Assembly: GCA_951213105.1 (NCBI GenBank)
Contig: OX578134.1
Location: forward strand, 141,669,936-141,733,935
From: Amaurobius ferox
Lineage: Eukaryota; Arthropoda; Arachnida; Araneae; Amaurobiidae
DNA length: 64,000 bases
Direction of reading: 5' to 3'
Shown here: one piece after another, positions 38,000 to 50,344 of the stretch
Layout: every line of letters starts with the position of its first letter
Position numbering within the stretch: the first letter of the stretch is position 1
Notes under the pieces: model-generated
Seen by the model: only the letters and a program-made list of their open reading frames with translations
The model's database searches: none
Told to the model about the DNA's origin: nothing
Translations under genes and position numbers: made by a program

Positions 38000-38960
38000 A
38001 TGTGGTGGATCTTTAAATATAGATCATACATTTTTTTCGAAATGGCCTGCAAATAATCCCCGTTCACTTCTATAAATCATTGTTGTAATATTGCTAAAAA
38101 TTATGATGTTGGCAGCACATGTCTTTCCCTGCAGACTCATATTCACGTTCGTTATTTCTTCAATAATAATTTGAGTTTATCTGCACAAAATAACATCCAT
38201 AAGTATTTTAAATGACATTGAATTTGCACGTTAAACTTAAATTTGGTTCTCATTTGATAGCTGAACTTATTATCAATGGTGGCGTAGCGAAAACTAAAAA
38301 AAACTAGAATATCTCAAAAACGGCTAGTCCTAGAATAATGGGGTTAGTCTTACTCTTTTGGTTGCCAAAAATCACGTATAAATTAGGAATTTAATCGATA
38401 TAATTGAGCACACTTAGTCTTTTATTTTTATATTTTACGATTTTTGCGGGCCATTTCGCAAGAATAGCCCGTTCCTTTTTCCCGAATCGTACTAGAATAA
38501 CCTACAAATGATTTATATACCAAATTTTGTTAAATTTGGTATATAAATCACTTGTAGGTTATTGAAATATTATACATCAAATTTTGTTAAATTTGTTCCG
38601 TTAGTTTTTAGCTAGAGTGAATAAAGGCAATTTTTGCCGGCCATTTCGCAAAGAAGGTAGATTATTTTATTACGAATCGTACTATAATCTAATGAACATC
38701 AGGATTTCCCACAAAAAACATACCTACCAATTTCTATGAAATTCGGTCCATTAGTTTTTCAATTAGAGTGGATGTAATAACCTCACAGACACACCGAAAC
38801 ATACACAGATACACCTTTACACACACTGACGTCTTCTTAAAAATAGTTTTTCCGTGTTCTAGAAGTCCCAAAACGTGTAGATCCTTCGAAAATTCGATTT
38901 TCGGCACGATTCCAATACTTTGAATACATACATACACACACACACACACATATTATCTGT
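38000..38960 (+). repeat. Dispersed repeat family P, copy 2
   Basis: Carries GGCAGCACATGTCTTTCCC near 38113, AGAATATCTCAAAAACGGCT, GGCCATTTCGCAA (twice), ACAGACACACCGAAAC, GACGTCTTCTTAAAAA, AAAACGTGTAGATCCTTCG and GATTTTCGGCACGATTCC in the family order. An (AC)n tract closes it at 38926-38950. Confidence 0.65.
38496..38563. repeat. Near-perfect 30-bp-arm hairpin
   Basis: Left arm 38496-38525 (starting AATAACCTACAAATG) and right arm 38534-38563 (ending CTTGTAGGTTATT) are reverse complements with one mismatch, separated by an 8-nt loop. It lies inside repeat family P copy 2. The arms are far better matched than the surrounding repeat copies are to one another. Confidence 0.85.
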
Positions 38961-39708
38961 GTATTATCTGTGTATCTAAATTCCGTGCCTATGCAGTTAC
39001 AATAGTTGTGATTTTAAATGATCCCTAAACTTTTATTATTTCTTCAACGAAGCCTAATTTTAACTTATGCAGAATGCAAATATCTAAAGCGATTGTAAGG
39101 TGAGTTACTTAAGAATTGCTGAATTTTTTTCACACAAAATTATTTAGCTCTGGAGTCTGGAATACAAGTTATATAAATGAAATATTCATTGATTTTGCAC
39201 AGATGATTTATATTTCGATACAGTTTTAAATATTTCAGTATAATAAATTACTGTAGTACTGTGATAATGTAAAAGATATCACCACTGAATGTATCACATT
39301 TTAGAAATTTCTAAGTGAAATTGCATTTCAGTTGGAAAGTGTTTCATAATCAATGCTTATGCATGATTGATCTTTCTTGTTAATATATGTTTTGCACGTC
39401 TTTTTGGATGCGTTAAATAAAATACATTTCGTTTTTTAAAACGCTTTGTCCTTGATTTTATCTATAGGAAATACTCCTGAATAAAACATTCAACCAATAG
39501 ACAATATACTAATAGACATGTTTCAAACACAAGAATTAGAGATATAAAGAAAAATATGTTTGCAATTTATACTAAATAATTAATAATTAATATTTATATA
39601 ATACGTATCCAAAACTTATTACAAAGATAATTAAAATATCAAAGAAAATTTTAATATTTAAAATACAATAGCAATTTCATATTTGACTAAAACAAAAAAT
39701 AACAGACA

Positions 39709-39725
39709 TTATATATATATATATA

Positions 39726-39762
<37 letters not shown>
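39709..39762. repeat. (AT)n(GT)n microsatellite
   Basis: A short (AT) run passes through ATGTATATG into about 15 GT repeats. Confidence 0.9.
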
Positions 39763-39767
<5 letters not shown>

Positions 39768-42114
39768 CAACATATGTGTTATTGCAACAAAACGTTTGCA
39801 AATAATTAGTCTTGCGTCGGGATTAACGAAACTAAGCAAGGGCATCACTTCATTTCAATTTTAACGAAAGTGTGTGAAAAAATTTAAAATCTGTATTACG
39901 TGTTTTTTCATTTTAACATATAAGTGTTTTCCAATATTCAAAGAAATATTTAACAAATACCGATTTTTAATTTCTTAGAGCTGAATTTAAAATAACTTCC
40001 AGAAACTATAAAATAAGTATTTATATATAAAAATAAAATAAAATCTGGAAACTAATCCAAAAATAATTTTGACTCATAATATTTAAGTAACATGATCGCA
40101 CATGAGATCATATGAAATGCAACATTCACATATATTACATTTCTACACTGTCTTCTTTATTGGGTAAAGCATACTATTGTCGATGGAGATATACAAATAT
40201 CAATTATGTGTCAGAAACCACGTTATAGATTTTTTATTTTATTTGTATTATATATACCTGCGATTGATCATTAATCGAAATTGTTCTGTATAACAAAAAA
40301 GGAAAGAAGATGGATGGAAGTGTAAATGTGATATTAAAATTGACTATATGACAAGATGTTGAAGAATGTAATTAAAGCATTTTTAAAAAACACTATAAAT
40401 AAAACTGGTACTGAAGTGGTAAAAAAAATGCCCCATTTTCAATGTTCCATAAGGAATGGAAAAAGAAATACATGTGGTAACGATGGGTGAATATAATCCC
40501 TTAACTATACACTTAAATTAAAGTTTTATAAATCATATATGTAATACAGGCACTTAAGGTACAAACCCCCTTGTTTCCTGCATAAACATACATGGTGTAA
40601 TGCCGAAATTGTGCATGAGATTGAAAGTCGCAAAAACAGTAACATGGTTTTGTACGTGGAGTTATGCCTTTTGGCTTCCAAAAAAATTTTTTTTTGAAAA
40701 TGAATAAATTGAAAAAAGTGAAAAGCATTTCCAAAACCATGTACGTTATCAAGGGCCATACCTGGTTCTTTAATGCGGATTTTACGTTTCTGAATGCATT
40801 ACTGTACATTGTATTACAGAAATAATGTACATGACCCGACGTAGAAGAATAAAGAAACTGGATCAAATAAAATAATCAAATATTATCAAATGCACCAGCA
40901 TGTGGCTTTGTATTCATATGATAATATAATGTAATTAAAGAGTATAAGAATAAAATAATATAAATGTAGTTACCCCCTTTTATTGTCTTAAGCTATCAGT
41001 GGTCATAATCAGTATATCTAATTTTGTGGTATGTCATCATATGTTATATATAAAATGTACCCAGATTTTAGGCCTAGTATGAATATGTCATTAGCCCGGT
41101 GTTGTGTTGACAATCTTAAATTATTTATTTATTTTTCATAGTCATTTATATTGAATGCCGTTCTTGGCATTTTTTAAGGCATCAGATTTTCTTCTGTCAA
41201 ATATGTATTACAGTTTATGAGGGATATTATACAATCAGCATACATTTGAATTGAATGTTGAACTCTCATCTAATCTTATAAATAATAAACAAGAAAATCA
41301 ATAATGTAACCTAAGCAATGGCAAAATTAATCAATACTTAAAAGCTGCCTATATCTTACAACCACTTTTAATTAAAATACCCGTTAAGCGAATAGCTTTC
41401 ATAACGTCGAAACGTCAAATTATATTTTTCATTTCAATTTCAATATTAGCAATTATAATTAGACAAAGTGGCTCGACATGACTTATATGAATAAAGCGGT
41501 TCTAAGTGTAATTTGAATCCCAAGCAAATTATGTTATTACAGTATTAGAAATACATCGCCGCATTAAAAGTTAATTTAGCAAAGTGCATTTTGCGTCTCT
41601 AACGTAATCGGGAAATATGCATTTCAAAAGAATATGTGAACATTTTTTTTAGTTTCAATCTAAAATAGGTCTGGGAATATTAAAATTGGTAAACATGATA
41701 CTGGGGGATTTTATATAGATGAAATTTGCTTTCGATTATGCTTTGATGTTTAATAAGCTAAAAGTACGTATTTTAAAGATAATGGTTTTAATTCCTATTG
41801 TCCTTTTAACGGCAGTAGATTAGAATGTTATGCTATTACTTTTCTATCATTAATTTTATTTATACTCCACTTTTTCATTGGAATTGAAAGGCAATATGCA
41901 CTGGTAACAGTAGTTAATTAACTGGCGTATGGTTCAACCCGACTTTTTCATACCAGAATCTGTTTTTAAGTAGCTTGCGATATTTTATTTACAAATTTTA
42001 CAATACAATATATCTGAAAAGCTGTACCTTTGATCCAATTGATTGCAATTATAGCATGCTACCCTCAATGTAATGGAGCTTAACAAAATCTTTCGATTGA
42101 TACTATGTTTGCTA
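39763..42114. other. Gene-free stretch
   Basis: AT-rich without a supported exon. The minus frame at 40513-40866 shows no known domain. A phrase near 41935-41985 (CGACTTTTTCATACCAGAATC) recurs near 46925-46975. Confidence 0.5.
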
Positions 42115-42250
42115 ATGTACCTCCTGAGGGTGTAACCCCGCCACTCCTCCGAGGGGAGCTAATGGCGTCACAAATATACAAATTGTATCGCGGCTACGTT
42201 TTACAACAATGACTGAAATTGTTAAGTTTCGTAATCATTGAGCCATGAAT
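42115..42250 (-). repeat. Inverted copy of the 23764-23885 repeat
   Basis: Reverse complement contains ATGGCTCAATGATTACGAAAC, CGCGATACAATTTGT and GGCGGGGTTACACCC, in the same order as the other copy. Confidence 0.55.
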
Positions 42251-43364
42251 AACTACTTTGATATATAATTATGACAAAATTGTCCTACGCTGCCATATTA
42301 AGAAATAATAAATAAAATGTCGATATAAAATTTCTAATAAATTCTAAAATTTTCACTAGCATTTCAAAGAAATTCTATCTATTTCTAGCTTTTTTGAAAG
42401 CAAAGCAGGATATAAAATTTCGTGAAAATCCATTAATATTTGTAACAGCTATAAATTACAAAATAAATCGACCGCAATCAGACGAAAGACAAACGGGCAT
42501 CTCTCTACACGTTCTAAACGTCACGTCAAAACACGTTTAGTTGATCCTAAAACATATATTGGCATCAAATTCTTAAAATTGAAAATTTTCATGAAAAAAA
42601 TACTTTTTCTATACTATATGCTACAATATGGAACTGTAAAAATGTTAATAAAAATTTTGTGATTTCGAAGCATAGAGGATAACGAATGATTTACTACTGT
42701 ATATAACAATGTAACTCATAATAAAGTAACGGCAGTGTCCGCAATTTTGTAGAACTTGGATATATTGGTGTTTAAATAGTGTTTATATGGGGTTTCAAGT
42801 GTACTTGAGAATGCATTAATGTAAAGGTATGTTATCAATACATTTTCGTATTTGTATGCTTCAAATTATTGAAAGAAAGTAGTTTAGGTGTTTTAAGATT
42901 GGATATTCCTATTTTAATACTACTTATAGAGCTGATCACATAAAATAATATACTACATATATAAAATAATATATAATATATGTTCATATTGATAATTTGG
43001 TTTACTAACATTATGTTATGCTCCTTTCTACATTTTTTTTAATTTTTGGATCCGAATGTAAAATATAACTTTCCAAAAAAAAGCCTTTGCATAATCAGTT
43101 TCCATAAAATATGATGTAAATAGGGTCCTAGCATTTACTTATATTATCGTTAGTACATGCCGAGCAGGACCAAGACCTGTCATACTGCATAATTATCTTA
43201 TAAATTAATTTATCAAAACACATTAAAAATATACTTTTATAGACTTTCACCAAACCAATATTAACATTTTCGACATTTTCCCAGCTTCTTTCAAAATGCA
43301 AATGATTTGCATATGCGTGCATACATCTTAAGACTAACAAAATCATCACGTGTACTTTCAGTTG
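42251..43364. other. Gene-free stretch
   Basis: No supported gene. 42330-42560 resembles family P in its phrasing (for example GTCACGTCAAAACACG) but is too decayed to align confidently. Confidence 0.45.
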
Positions 43365-44080
43365 CCTCATTTGTCATCAGCCACGCATAGAGTTCCCAAG
43401 AAAGTACCATAAAGATATTTATAAATTGCATTGCTTAAATAGGCTGTTCCACAATATCCCCCGGGATTTTGTGAAGAGTTGAATTTGCCTTCAAGAAAAC
43501 AAGTACCATTAATTAAAAAATGTCACTTTCATATTTAAGACTTTTCTTTAAAAATGTAAACATTAGATACAAATGAAGGTTTTTTAGAATATGTGGCAAT
43601 ACAATTCAATATACCAAATGGGATTGGTTAGGTCGATTTGCCAAAAGGGGTGATTGTGTACCAAATTTGCAGAAACGATGTCAGTAAACTGGGCGTTTAT
43701 GATTAAACTCGTCGTTTGATAATATATGTATAGTAGTTTGGGAGGTTTAGTTTATAATTTCAGGAACAATTTATTTACATTCCATATTTTGAAGTATGCG
43801 CATACAAAAAGATTTACAATTAAACGATTAATGTTATGAAAATTAGAGATAGTCTTAATTCTGATCTGCCAAACATAAAGCACTCGAGTGATAAATACAT
43901 CAATACATAAATATAGATTATCAGCTAGAATTTTCTAGAAATCAATTAGATCTAGAAGTGAAAAGTTAAATTTTTGTCATCAAGTAAATAATTACTCAGA
44001 AATGAAATGAAAATTTCTTCTTTGACATATTAAGCTGGTAAATTATAGAAATGACACGAGAAATATGAGCACATTTTTAT
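43365..44080. repeat. Duplicate block (pair with 45785-46060)
   Basis: TCATTTGTCATCAGCCACGC, AGGCTGTTCCACAAT..CCCC and a later TATTAAGCTGGTAAATTA match 45785-46060 in order. The second copy lacks about 450 bp of the middle. Confidence 0.6.
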
Positions 44081-45014
44081 TAGGATACCTATACTTGTGG
44101 CAATCCTAAAGTGAGATTAAATAAGTATAGGGAAATCTGGTAACCTTTAATAGATTATATAGTTCATCTATTCTGCGTTTTTATTATTTAAATAATGAAA
44201 TTTTGCTGTATTATACAGGTGATTTGACTACGAATCAAACAATTTCTATCAGTAAAATTAAAATATTTACATGTTCTTACATATTTAAAAAATAAATGCA
44301 TTCTGAATTGATATAAAAAAGTTATTATATTGTTATGGAAATAATCTAGATAACGTACGAATAATGGGCGTATGGAAACAAAACCGAGTATATCGTCTGA
44401 CATGGCGTCTGTAATGTTTCAAGTTAGCTTTGTCACAAGTATAACTGTATAATGCATCACTTTACATGATGTACAATTATTCTAACAGATATTCAAATGT
44501 TTTTTAATTGTACTCATTTAAGTTGCACTCATTTCAAATATTTATTGTTTCAAATATGAAAATTTTACAGTGTACAAAGTATAAAATAAAAATTAATAAA
44601 ATGCTGCTGCTGGATCGAAACTTGCAAGTATTAATATTTTTGAAAATCTAGTATACATTTTATTCACCAAAACCTGAAACGTATCATTTTAAAACAAACT
44701 GCAGAAGAAAACTGTATTTATCACAAAACAGAACATTTAATGAAAATTATAAAATTAATTAATCAAAGTTATCTACTTATTTGAGAAATGCATATATTAA
44801 TTGAATCAATAAGTAAAATACACTGTGTGTAAATGACAAAGAAAACCTCGAGATATTTATATAAACACAAATTACACAATAATGCAGCATACAACTGATA
44901 ATACGCTGAATCCACTTCATCAATGCAAGATATTCTTTAAATCCGAAGTCCAACATAGGAATGGGATAAATAATTATCCCATTTGAGAAATAATTTGTCC
45001 AATTCTCTTTTGAA
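44081..45014. other. Gene-free stretch
   Basis: No supported coding region; the minus frame at 44777-45154 overlaps the hammerhead-like relic and has no recognised domain. Confidence 0.5.
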
Positions 45015-45085
45015 TTTGTCGTTTCTCTTGCACTGGTGAAGGGGATGCAGCGTATTCTGAAGACAGCTATATTCTGAATTATTGT
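45015..45085 (+). ncRNA. Diverged second copy of the hammerhead-like motif
   Basis: TTGCACTGGTGAAGGGGAT, then GCAGCGTATTCTGAAGACAGC aligns phrase by phrase with 30813-30850. The core word is mutated (CTGGTGA at 45033-45039) and stem II pairs less well, so this copy is presumably inactive. It shows that the motif belongs to a repeat family. Confidence 0.35.
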
Positions 45086-45369
45086 GTTATTTGTGCTTAT
45101 GTACGTTGTTCCGGTTTTCTTTAAATAGAATATTTTACTTTTATATTCCATCATTTATTATTTTAATTTATCTCTAAGGTGTGATACACACTAAGGAAGT
45201 CCGGCCATACATTTAACTGACGTAAACCCCTGGGATGGCTGTATGGTCTGGGCCTTTCATACACTAAGGAAGCATGCTGCATCGTGCAAAATGCGGTTCG
45301 TTTTAATCAACGGTTTCTAACAACTGTCCATACGCTGAAAATACCCAACTAGAGACGCAAAAACAACAT

Positions 45370-45795
45370 TAGACAAACCGATTTCTAGTGCATATTTGAA
45401 CAACATACGAGACGCAATGCACGACGTACAGTGCGTCTTGAATTCTCAATGTGAGGCCTGCCTAACATAAATTAATTGCCTTTCAGAAATAATACACCCA
45501 TGCATGATGGGTTTAAATATAGCGAGTTGTAAAGAAAAGCATAATAACTTATTCAAATATGCATAACAATGTCAACACATGTCGCTGAAAACCGCGATCT
45601 TTCACTTTGCATAATTTTCTAATAAATCTATCTGCCGGAATGAAAATAAGATCATTCTAAAGTTCATCGCAGCTCATCTTAGATTATCCCGTAGTTTCCC
45701 CATTTGTTTAAAAATATAAAGTATCTTGAAGTAGACGTATACTAATATCTTCGCAATAATCAAATCATGAAGGGTCAACTTTCCTTATAGTCTCA
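45370..45795. repeat. Duplicate block (pair with 62937-63358)
   Basis: Starts AACCGATTTCTAGTGCATAT and ends AAATCATGAAGGGTCAACTT. The two copies are clearly alike (about nine in ten bases by eye) and collinear over about 420 bp, including ATGCATAACAATGTCAACAC. No coding frame is conserved. Confidence 0.75.
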
Positions 45796-46060
45796 TTTGT
45801 CATCGGCCAAGCGTGGAGTTTCCGAGAAAGTAGGCTAAAGCCATACATAAATTACGATGTTTAGCTAGGCTGTTCCGCAATTTCCCCTGTGTCCTGGTGA
45901 GAAGTTTAATTTGGCTTCAAGGAACATGTTTGAAAAATGCAAGAAAATTTCATTTTGATATTAAGCTGGTTTCTTATGGAAATGACTCGAGTTGCAAGAA
46001 GTTTGCATTAAAGAAAATAGCTTTAATATTTCAAATGAAATATACTTCAGTTAGATCTTT
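45785..46060. repeat. Duplicate block (pair with 43365-44080)
   Basis: Contains TCATTTGTCATCGGCCAAGC, TAGGCTGTTCCGCAATTTCC and TTAAGCTGGTTTCTTATGGA. It abuts the 45370-45795 block. Confidence 0.6.
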
Positions 46061-47039
46061 TTAAGTTTTTTAAATTAATGTTCTTACGGAAACGTGTATA
46101 TTTTTATTTAAATGAAGATCCATTAATTCAAATAAGGGGTTTAATAAATTAATTATCTTTACATATATTTTATTCTACACAATAAAACGAAATACATATA
46201 AATGAACAACTTTAACTAAAATGTGTGAACATTATATACCAATGTTTTTATTAACAATTTATGCCTGATTATTATATTGCAATGCAAAAACAAAATAAGT
46301 TGAAATTTTGTTTTATTTTGCCTCTTAGATATAGATTTCAGTTAGAATGAAAAATCGTTGATTTCAAAAAATGAGATAATTCATAATAAATAAACAAAAA
46401 CCAGCAGATTAACATATTTCAATACGCATTAGTAAGAACAACAATGATATATATTTAAATAGTATTCAATTTTTCCTTATATACTCATTAGCAGTCTTTA
46501 GACAACTAATATATTTCATTACTTGATGATACACAATGCGTAGGCAATTACCACGTGTTTAACATATTACAACGAGTATTACTAAGATCATATAAATAAC
46601 TGATAAATGATTTTCATTTCATTCCTGCATATCATTTATCACACGTTAGAAAAGTGAAAGCTTGCAATAATTGTTGTTATGCATTAGCAGATATACTTGA
46701 CTTTGATTGTGAATTAAAAAAGATACAATATACAGTAGGATTCTAAATGATATAGCTTTGGAGAAAAATTTTAATTAGAATGCAAAATTAAAATCCCCTC
46801 AAAAGGATCATAAGGGTAAGTGTACTCGCTATACAATAGTATCTTCTCAGGTAGATCTAAAGAACATTATATCCTGGACCTGTGTGTAAATACATTTACA
46901 CATAAACTGGAGTGTGGCCCAATTCGACTTTGTCATACCAGAATCCATTTTTTGTAGCCTTTTCTTCGAATTTTACAGAAAAATTTGAGTCATTTAGTAG
47001 GTTTAAAGTCGTGGTATAAAAATTATACTTCTTGCACGT
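46061..47039. other. Gene-free stretch
   Basis: AT-rich with no supported feature apart from the short phrase shared with 41935-41985. Confidence 0.5.
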
Positions 47040-47720
47040 TGATTAACAGATTGAAAAATATTACACATATTTCAGTGCCAATCTATTTAAACATCATCTT
47101 GCGTTGAATTAATATATTTATTTAATTGAGATTATTAATTTTAAAATAAATTCCACCAAAAGCATTTCTGCAAACATATTTTTATAGCAGAGAATAAGTA
47201 GTAAAAAATGGAATCGATAAATTCCCCAAATGCAATACATTTTTAATTTCTGAAACTAGCATACAAATTGTTTTACTATCTTTATTATAAGCCTTTTTTC
47301 ATGGAGGAGAACATACACTCAATGATTTTTATTCAAGAACGTGTTGATTTTAAAAAATACATTTATTTAAATTGCACCTTCTTCAAATATATGACAGTAA
47401 ACAAATGCATCTTGTTTCAGTTTAATAACAATAAATATTCCCATGATTACAATATTAGTTCTGCATAATATTCAAATTGATCCTGATGGAAACTGTTAGC
47501 AATAAAGAATGTCCCTTAAGAATTTCTTTACAGTTTTACTTGGAATTTACATACCTGTGTTAGAAACGTGTCTTGTGGGATATAACAGGCGATTAATAGT
47601 AGCTATAATGAACATTCTCTTTTAGTTAGTTAAATTCCTTTGTATTCCAAGAATGCTTGCATCGATTTTACTTTTCCTATAACACATAGTATACATATAT
47701 CGGTGCGATAGAATAATTGT
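47040..47720. repeat. Old tandem duplication, left copy (pair with 49000-49700)
   Basis: Shared ordered phrases include ACTAGCATACAAAT, AACAAATGCATCTTGT, GGAAACTGTTAGCAATAAAG, ACAGTTTTACTTGGAATTTACATACC and ACAGGCGATTAATAGTAGCT. The right copy has extra sequence in the middle. Confidence 0.65.
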
Positions 47721-47749
47721 GTTTTGGTTAAAAATCCTCTTCTGGGATT

Positions 47750-47920
47750 TTGATGTATGCACAAGTCGTAAGGATACGTGAATACGAATCAATCATTTTT
47801 TCAATGTATGCTTATATGTGCATATGCGTATACGTCTATCTATGAGAAAGTGGACAAGCTACATCTCTAACAAATTGAGCCAATCGAATGAATTTTGGTA
47901 CGATTTTATTTTGATAGATA
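47750..47920. repeat. Short dispersed repeat (pair with 52230-52390)
   Basis: ACATCTCTAACAAATTGAGCCAAT ... GATAAATACCAGATGCATATTGA ... GCTAAGACTAG is shared with 52275-52370. I cannot classify it. Confidence 0.5.
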
Positions 47921-48049
47921 AATACCAGATGCATATTGACTGTCGCTAAGACTAGTAGAATGACTACAATGTATCAGGCATTCGTTTCTTTTCCAGAAAC
48001 TTGATATATATATAACACAATTTCCGAAATGTTAACACATATAACACAT

Positions 48050-48966
48050 CACTCAATAAGTCTCCGGTCTGACACATATATGGCAACACTGTTGACAGAC
48101 CCATATGATTTCTGGATAGTACTAACCTTGAAACGATACGTGTCAAAATTTCATGACATTCTGACAATTAGTTTATAGGTTACAGAGGTTTTAGTGCCTC
48201 CAGTTTTGTAATTTTCAAAACAATGGATAAAAAAGAATTTAGCGTGTTGATTAAACATTGTTGTTTGATGGGAAAAAATACTGTTGAAGCCAAACAGTGG
48301 CTTGATAAGCGTTATGGAGACTTTGCACCTGGAAATCAACTATCATTGACTGGTATGCTGAATTTAAACACGGTCGTACAAACACCGATGATGCTGAACG
48401 CTCTGATCGCCCGAAATCGGCAGTTGTTCCGGAAAATATAAAAAAAGTCCAGAAAAATTTTGAAAGACCGTAAAGTGAAGTTGCTTGAGATAGCTGACAC
48501 ATTAAAGATATCAGAAGGTAGTGTGTTTACAATTTTACACGAAAATTTCAGCATGCGTAAGTTGCTTTCGAAGTGGGCGCCGCGTTTGCTCACACCGGAC
48601 CAAAGACAACAAGACATGCCCAGTGTCACAAGTCGATGAAAACGATAGTTAAATTATATAAATTACGCTTTGAATTGCTTCCTCACCCACCGTACTCTCT
48701 AGATCTGGCCCCCAGCGACTACTGGCTTTTTGCAAACATCAAAAATATGCTCCAGGGAAAGAAATTTGGCTCAAATGGAGAAGTGATTGCCGAAACTGAG
48801 GCCTATTTTGAGAGCAAAGACAAATCGTTCTACAAAAAAGGCATCGAAAAGTTAGATGTGCTTTGGAATGAATGTTTCACTCATGAAGGAGAGTATGTTG
48901 ATGAATAAAATCGAATTTCTTAAAAAAAAATTTTTTTTCTTAGTTAGACCGGAGACTTATTGAGTG
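48050..48966 (+). mobile_element. Internally deleted mariner transposon
   Basis: A 917-bp element with terminal inverted repeats CACTCAATAAGTCTCCGGTCT (48050-48070 and, inverted, 48946-48966). The right flank is TA; the left flank (AT) has apparently mutated. A full-length mariner is about 1.3 kb, so roughly 370 bp is missing. It sits between the two copies of an older duplication. Confidence 0.9.
48223..48908 (+). pseudogene. Mariner transposase remnant (DD34D family)
   Basis: The reading starts at ATG 48223 with the helix-turn-helix DNA-binding half (MDKKEFSVLIKHCCLMGKNT, VEAKQWLDKRYGD). The frame is lost near 48330, continues in another frame (DWYAEFKHGRTNTDDAERS) to a stop at 48471-48473, and in a third frame gives the second helix-turn-helix (LEIADTLKISEGSVFTILHE) and APRLLTPDQRQQ. 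A deletion then jumps to CHKSMKT, removing the segment with the first two catalytic Asp residues. The C-terminal end is intact in one frame: HPPYSLDLAPSDYWLF with the third catalytic Asp, through GEYVDE and TAA at 48906. The protein is inactive. I cannot assign the subfamily with certainty. Confidence 0.9.
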
Positions 48967-48999
48967 TAGTGTTTTACGCTTTTATCTAGAATTAAAAAC

Positions 49000-49700
49000 A
49001 GACATAAAAATATACTATATTTTATAAAGATATAATATTACTTATTAGTACTTTTAAACCAATATAAACATAAATTGCTTAATAGTTATCTGAAAGTGTT
49101 CTATTTATATTAGTGAATAAATTGCAACAAATGGCATCAATAAATTCTTCAAAAATGATAAATTTTCACTTTTTTAATCTAGCATACAAATGCGTAATAA
49201 TCCCAGTACAATATTTTTATCATACCACTTTTTCAGAGAAAATAAAATACACACAATGCCACTTATTCTGAAATGTGTATATTTCTAAGAACACACATAT
49301 CTTTAAATTGCAGTTAGTTCAAGTTTCTAATACTAAACAAATGCATTTTGTGTTAGATTAATAATGATAACTATCCTCTTGATTACTGTACTAGTTTAGT
49401 ATAATATTTAAATTATTTCTGTCTTATTAGATTCTTCTTAAGTGGGATACTTTCAGAGAGAAATGACAAGGATTCTTAAATTGCAATGTGTTTCTGGAGG
49501 AAACTGTGGGTAATAAATAATATTCCTTAAGATGTTCTATATAGTTTTACTTGTAAATTGCATACCCGTGTCAGAAACATGGCCCATGTGACACAACAGG
49601 CGATTAATAGTAGCTAGAATAAACACTCTTTCTCAATTCGTGAGTGTTTAATATTACAAGAATATTTACATCGTTTTCACTTTCCACTGCTACATATAGT
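49000..49700. repeat. Old tandem duplication, right copy (pair with 47040-47720)
   Basis: Contains TCTAGCATACAAATGCG, TAAACAAATGCATTTTGTG, AGTTTTACTTGTAAATTGCA and CAACAGGCGATTAATAGTAG in the same order as the left copy. Confidence 0.65.
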
Positions 49701-50130
49701 ACAGCTGCAAGCTACAAAGGGGAGTATTGTGATTCAGTCAAAAATTCAATTGCCGGATTTCGATGGATCTTAGTCTAAGTTCACATCAAGAAAGAACTTG
49801 GACAAATATGTTTACGGATGAATGTGCAGCCGATGACATAACAGGTACCCATTTATTACAAATACCCATTTATTATCAACGGCTGCATATAGTACGGCTG
49901 CAAGCTACAAGGAAAGTATTGTGACTCAGTCAAAATTTCGGCTGATCGACGGCTACGAATAGTACAGCTGCAAGCTACAAGGAAAGTATTGTGATCCAGT
50001 CCAAAATTCGGCTACACGACGGCTACATATAGTACAGTTGCAAGCTACAAGGGAAGTAATGTGATTCAGTCAAAAATTCAATTGCCGGATTTTGATGTAA
50101 CTTAACCTAAGTTCGCATCAAGAAAGAATC
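49690..50130. repeat. 70-bp tandem array within a larger duplication
   Basis: GGCTRCRWATAGTACRGCTG followed by CAAGCTACAAGGAAAGTATT begins at 49881, 49951 and 50021, a 70-bp period. A further copy lies at 49690. The phrase AAATTCAATTGCCGGATTT and CTAAGTTCRCATCAAGAAAG follow both the first and the last copy, so a 330-bp unit was also duplicated. Confidence 0.8.
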
Positions 50131-50142
50131 TAGAAAAATACC

Positions 50143-50321
50143 TTGTTGTTGTCGTTGTTGTTGCTGTCGTGTCCCTAACATTACATTTAAGGAGGAATGT
50201 GTGCACTGCTTCTGTTTAGTCTAATGACCCGGGGCACCCGAAGGTAGAAGTCTGACTTCTGCCCCAAATAAGACATTACAACATCCATGCCCGCAGGGGG
50301 GACTCGAACCCGCAATCTGGC
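50143..50321 (-). mobile_element. Second tRNA-derived SINE family, 5'-truncated
   Basis: On the minus strand it begins near a B-box (GGTTCGAGTCC at about 50300), has a GC-rich body (GTGCCCCGGGTCATTAG) and ends in a CAA-rich tail (CAGCAACAACAACGACAAC). The likely target duplication is AAATACC at 50136-50142 and 50322-50328. The body sequence differs from the SINE at 16827-17078, but the architecture is the same. Confidence 0.7.
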
Positions 50322-50344
50322 AAATACCCTGTTAAAACAGGTAT

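Larger units (their letters stand above)
37322..39390. repeat. Segmental repeat copy (pair with 24178-25490) with inserted DNA
   Basis: The proximal part matches 24178-24560, including (CTGT)n at 37369-37396 and GTATG..TCAGACGGTCTG. The distal part from about 39015 matches 24810-25490 (CAACGAAGCCTAAT, GTGTTTCATAATCAATGCTT). Between them about 1.2 kb is occupied by a family P copy (about 38000-38960), which explains the extra length relative to the first locus. Confidence 0.65.
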
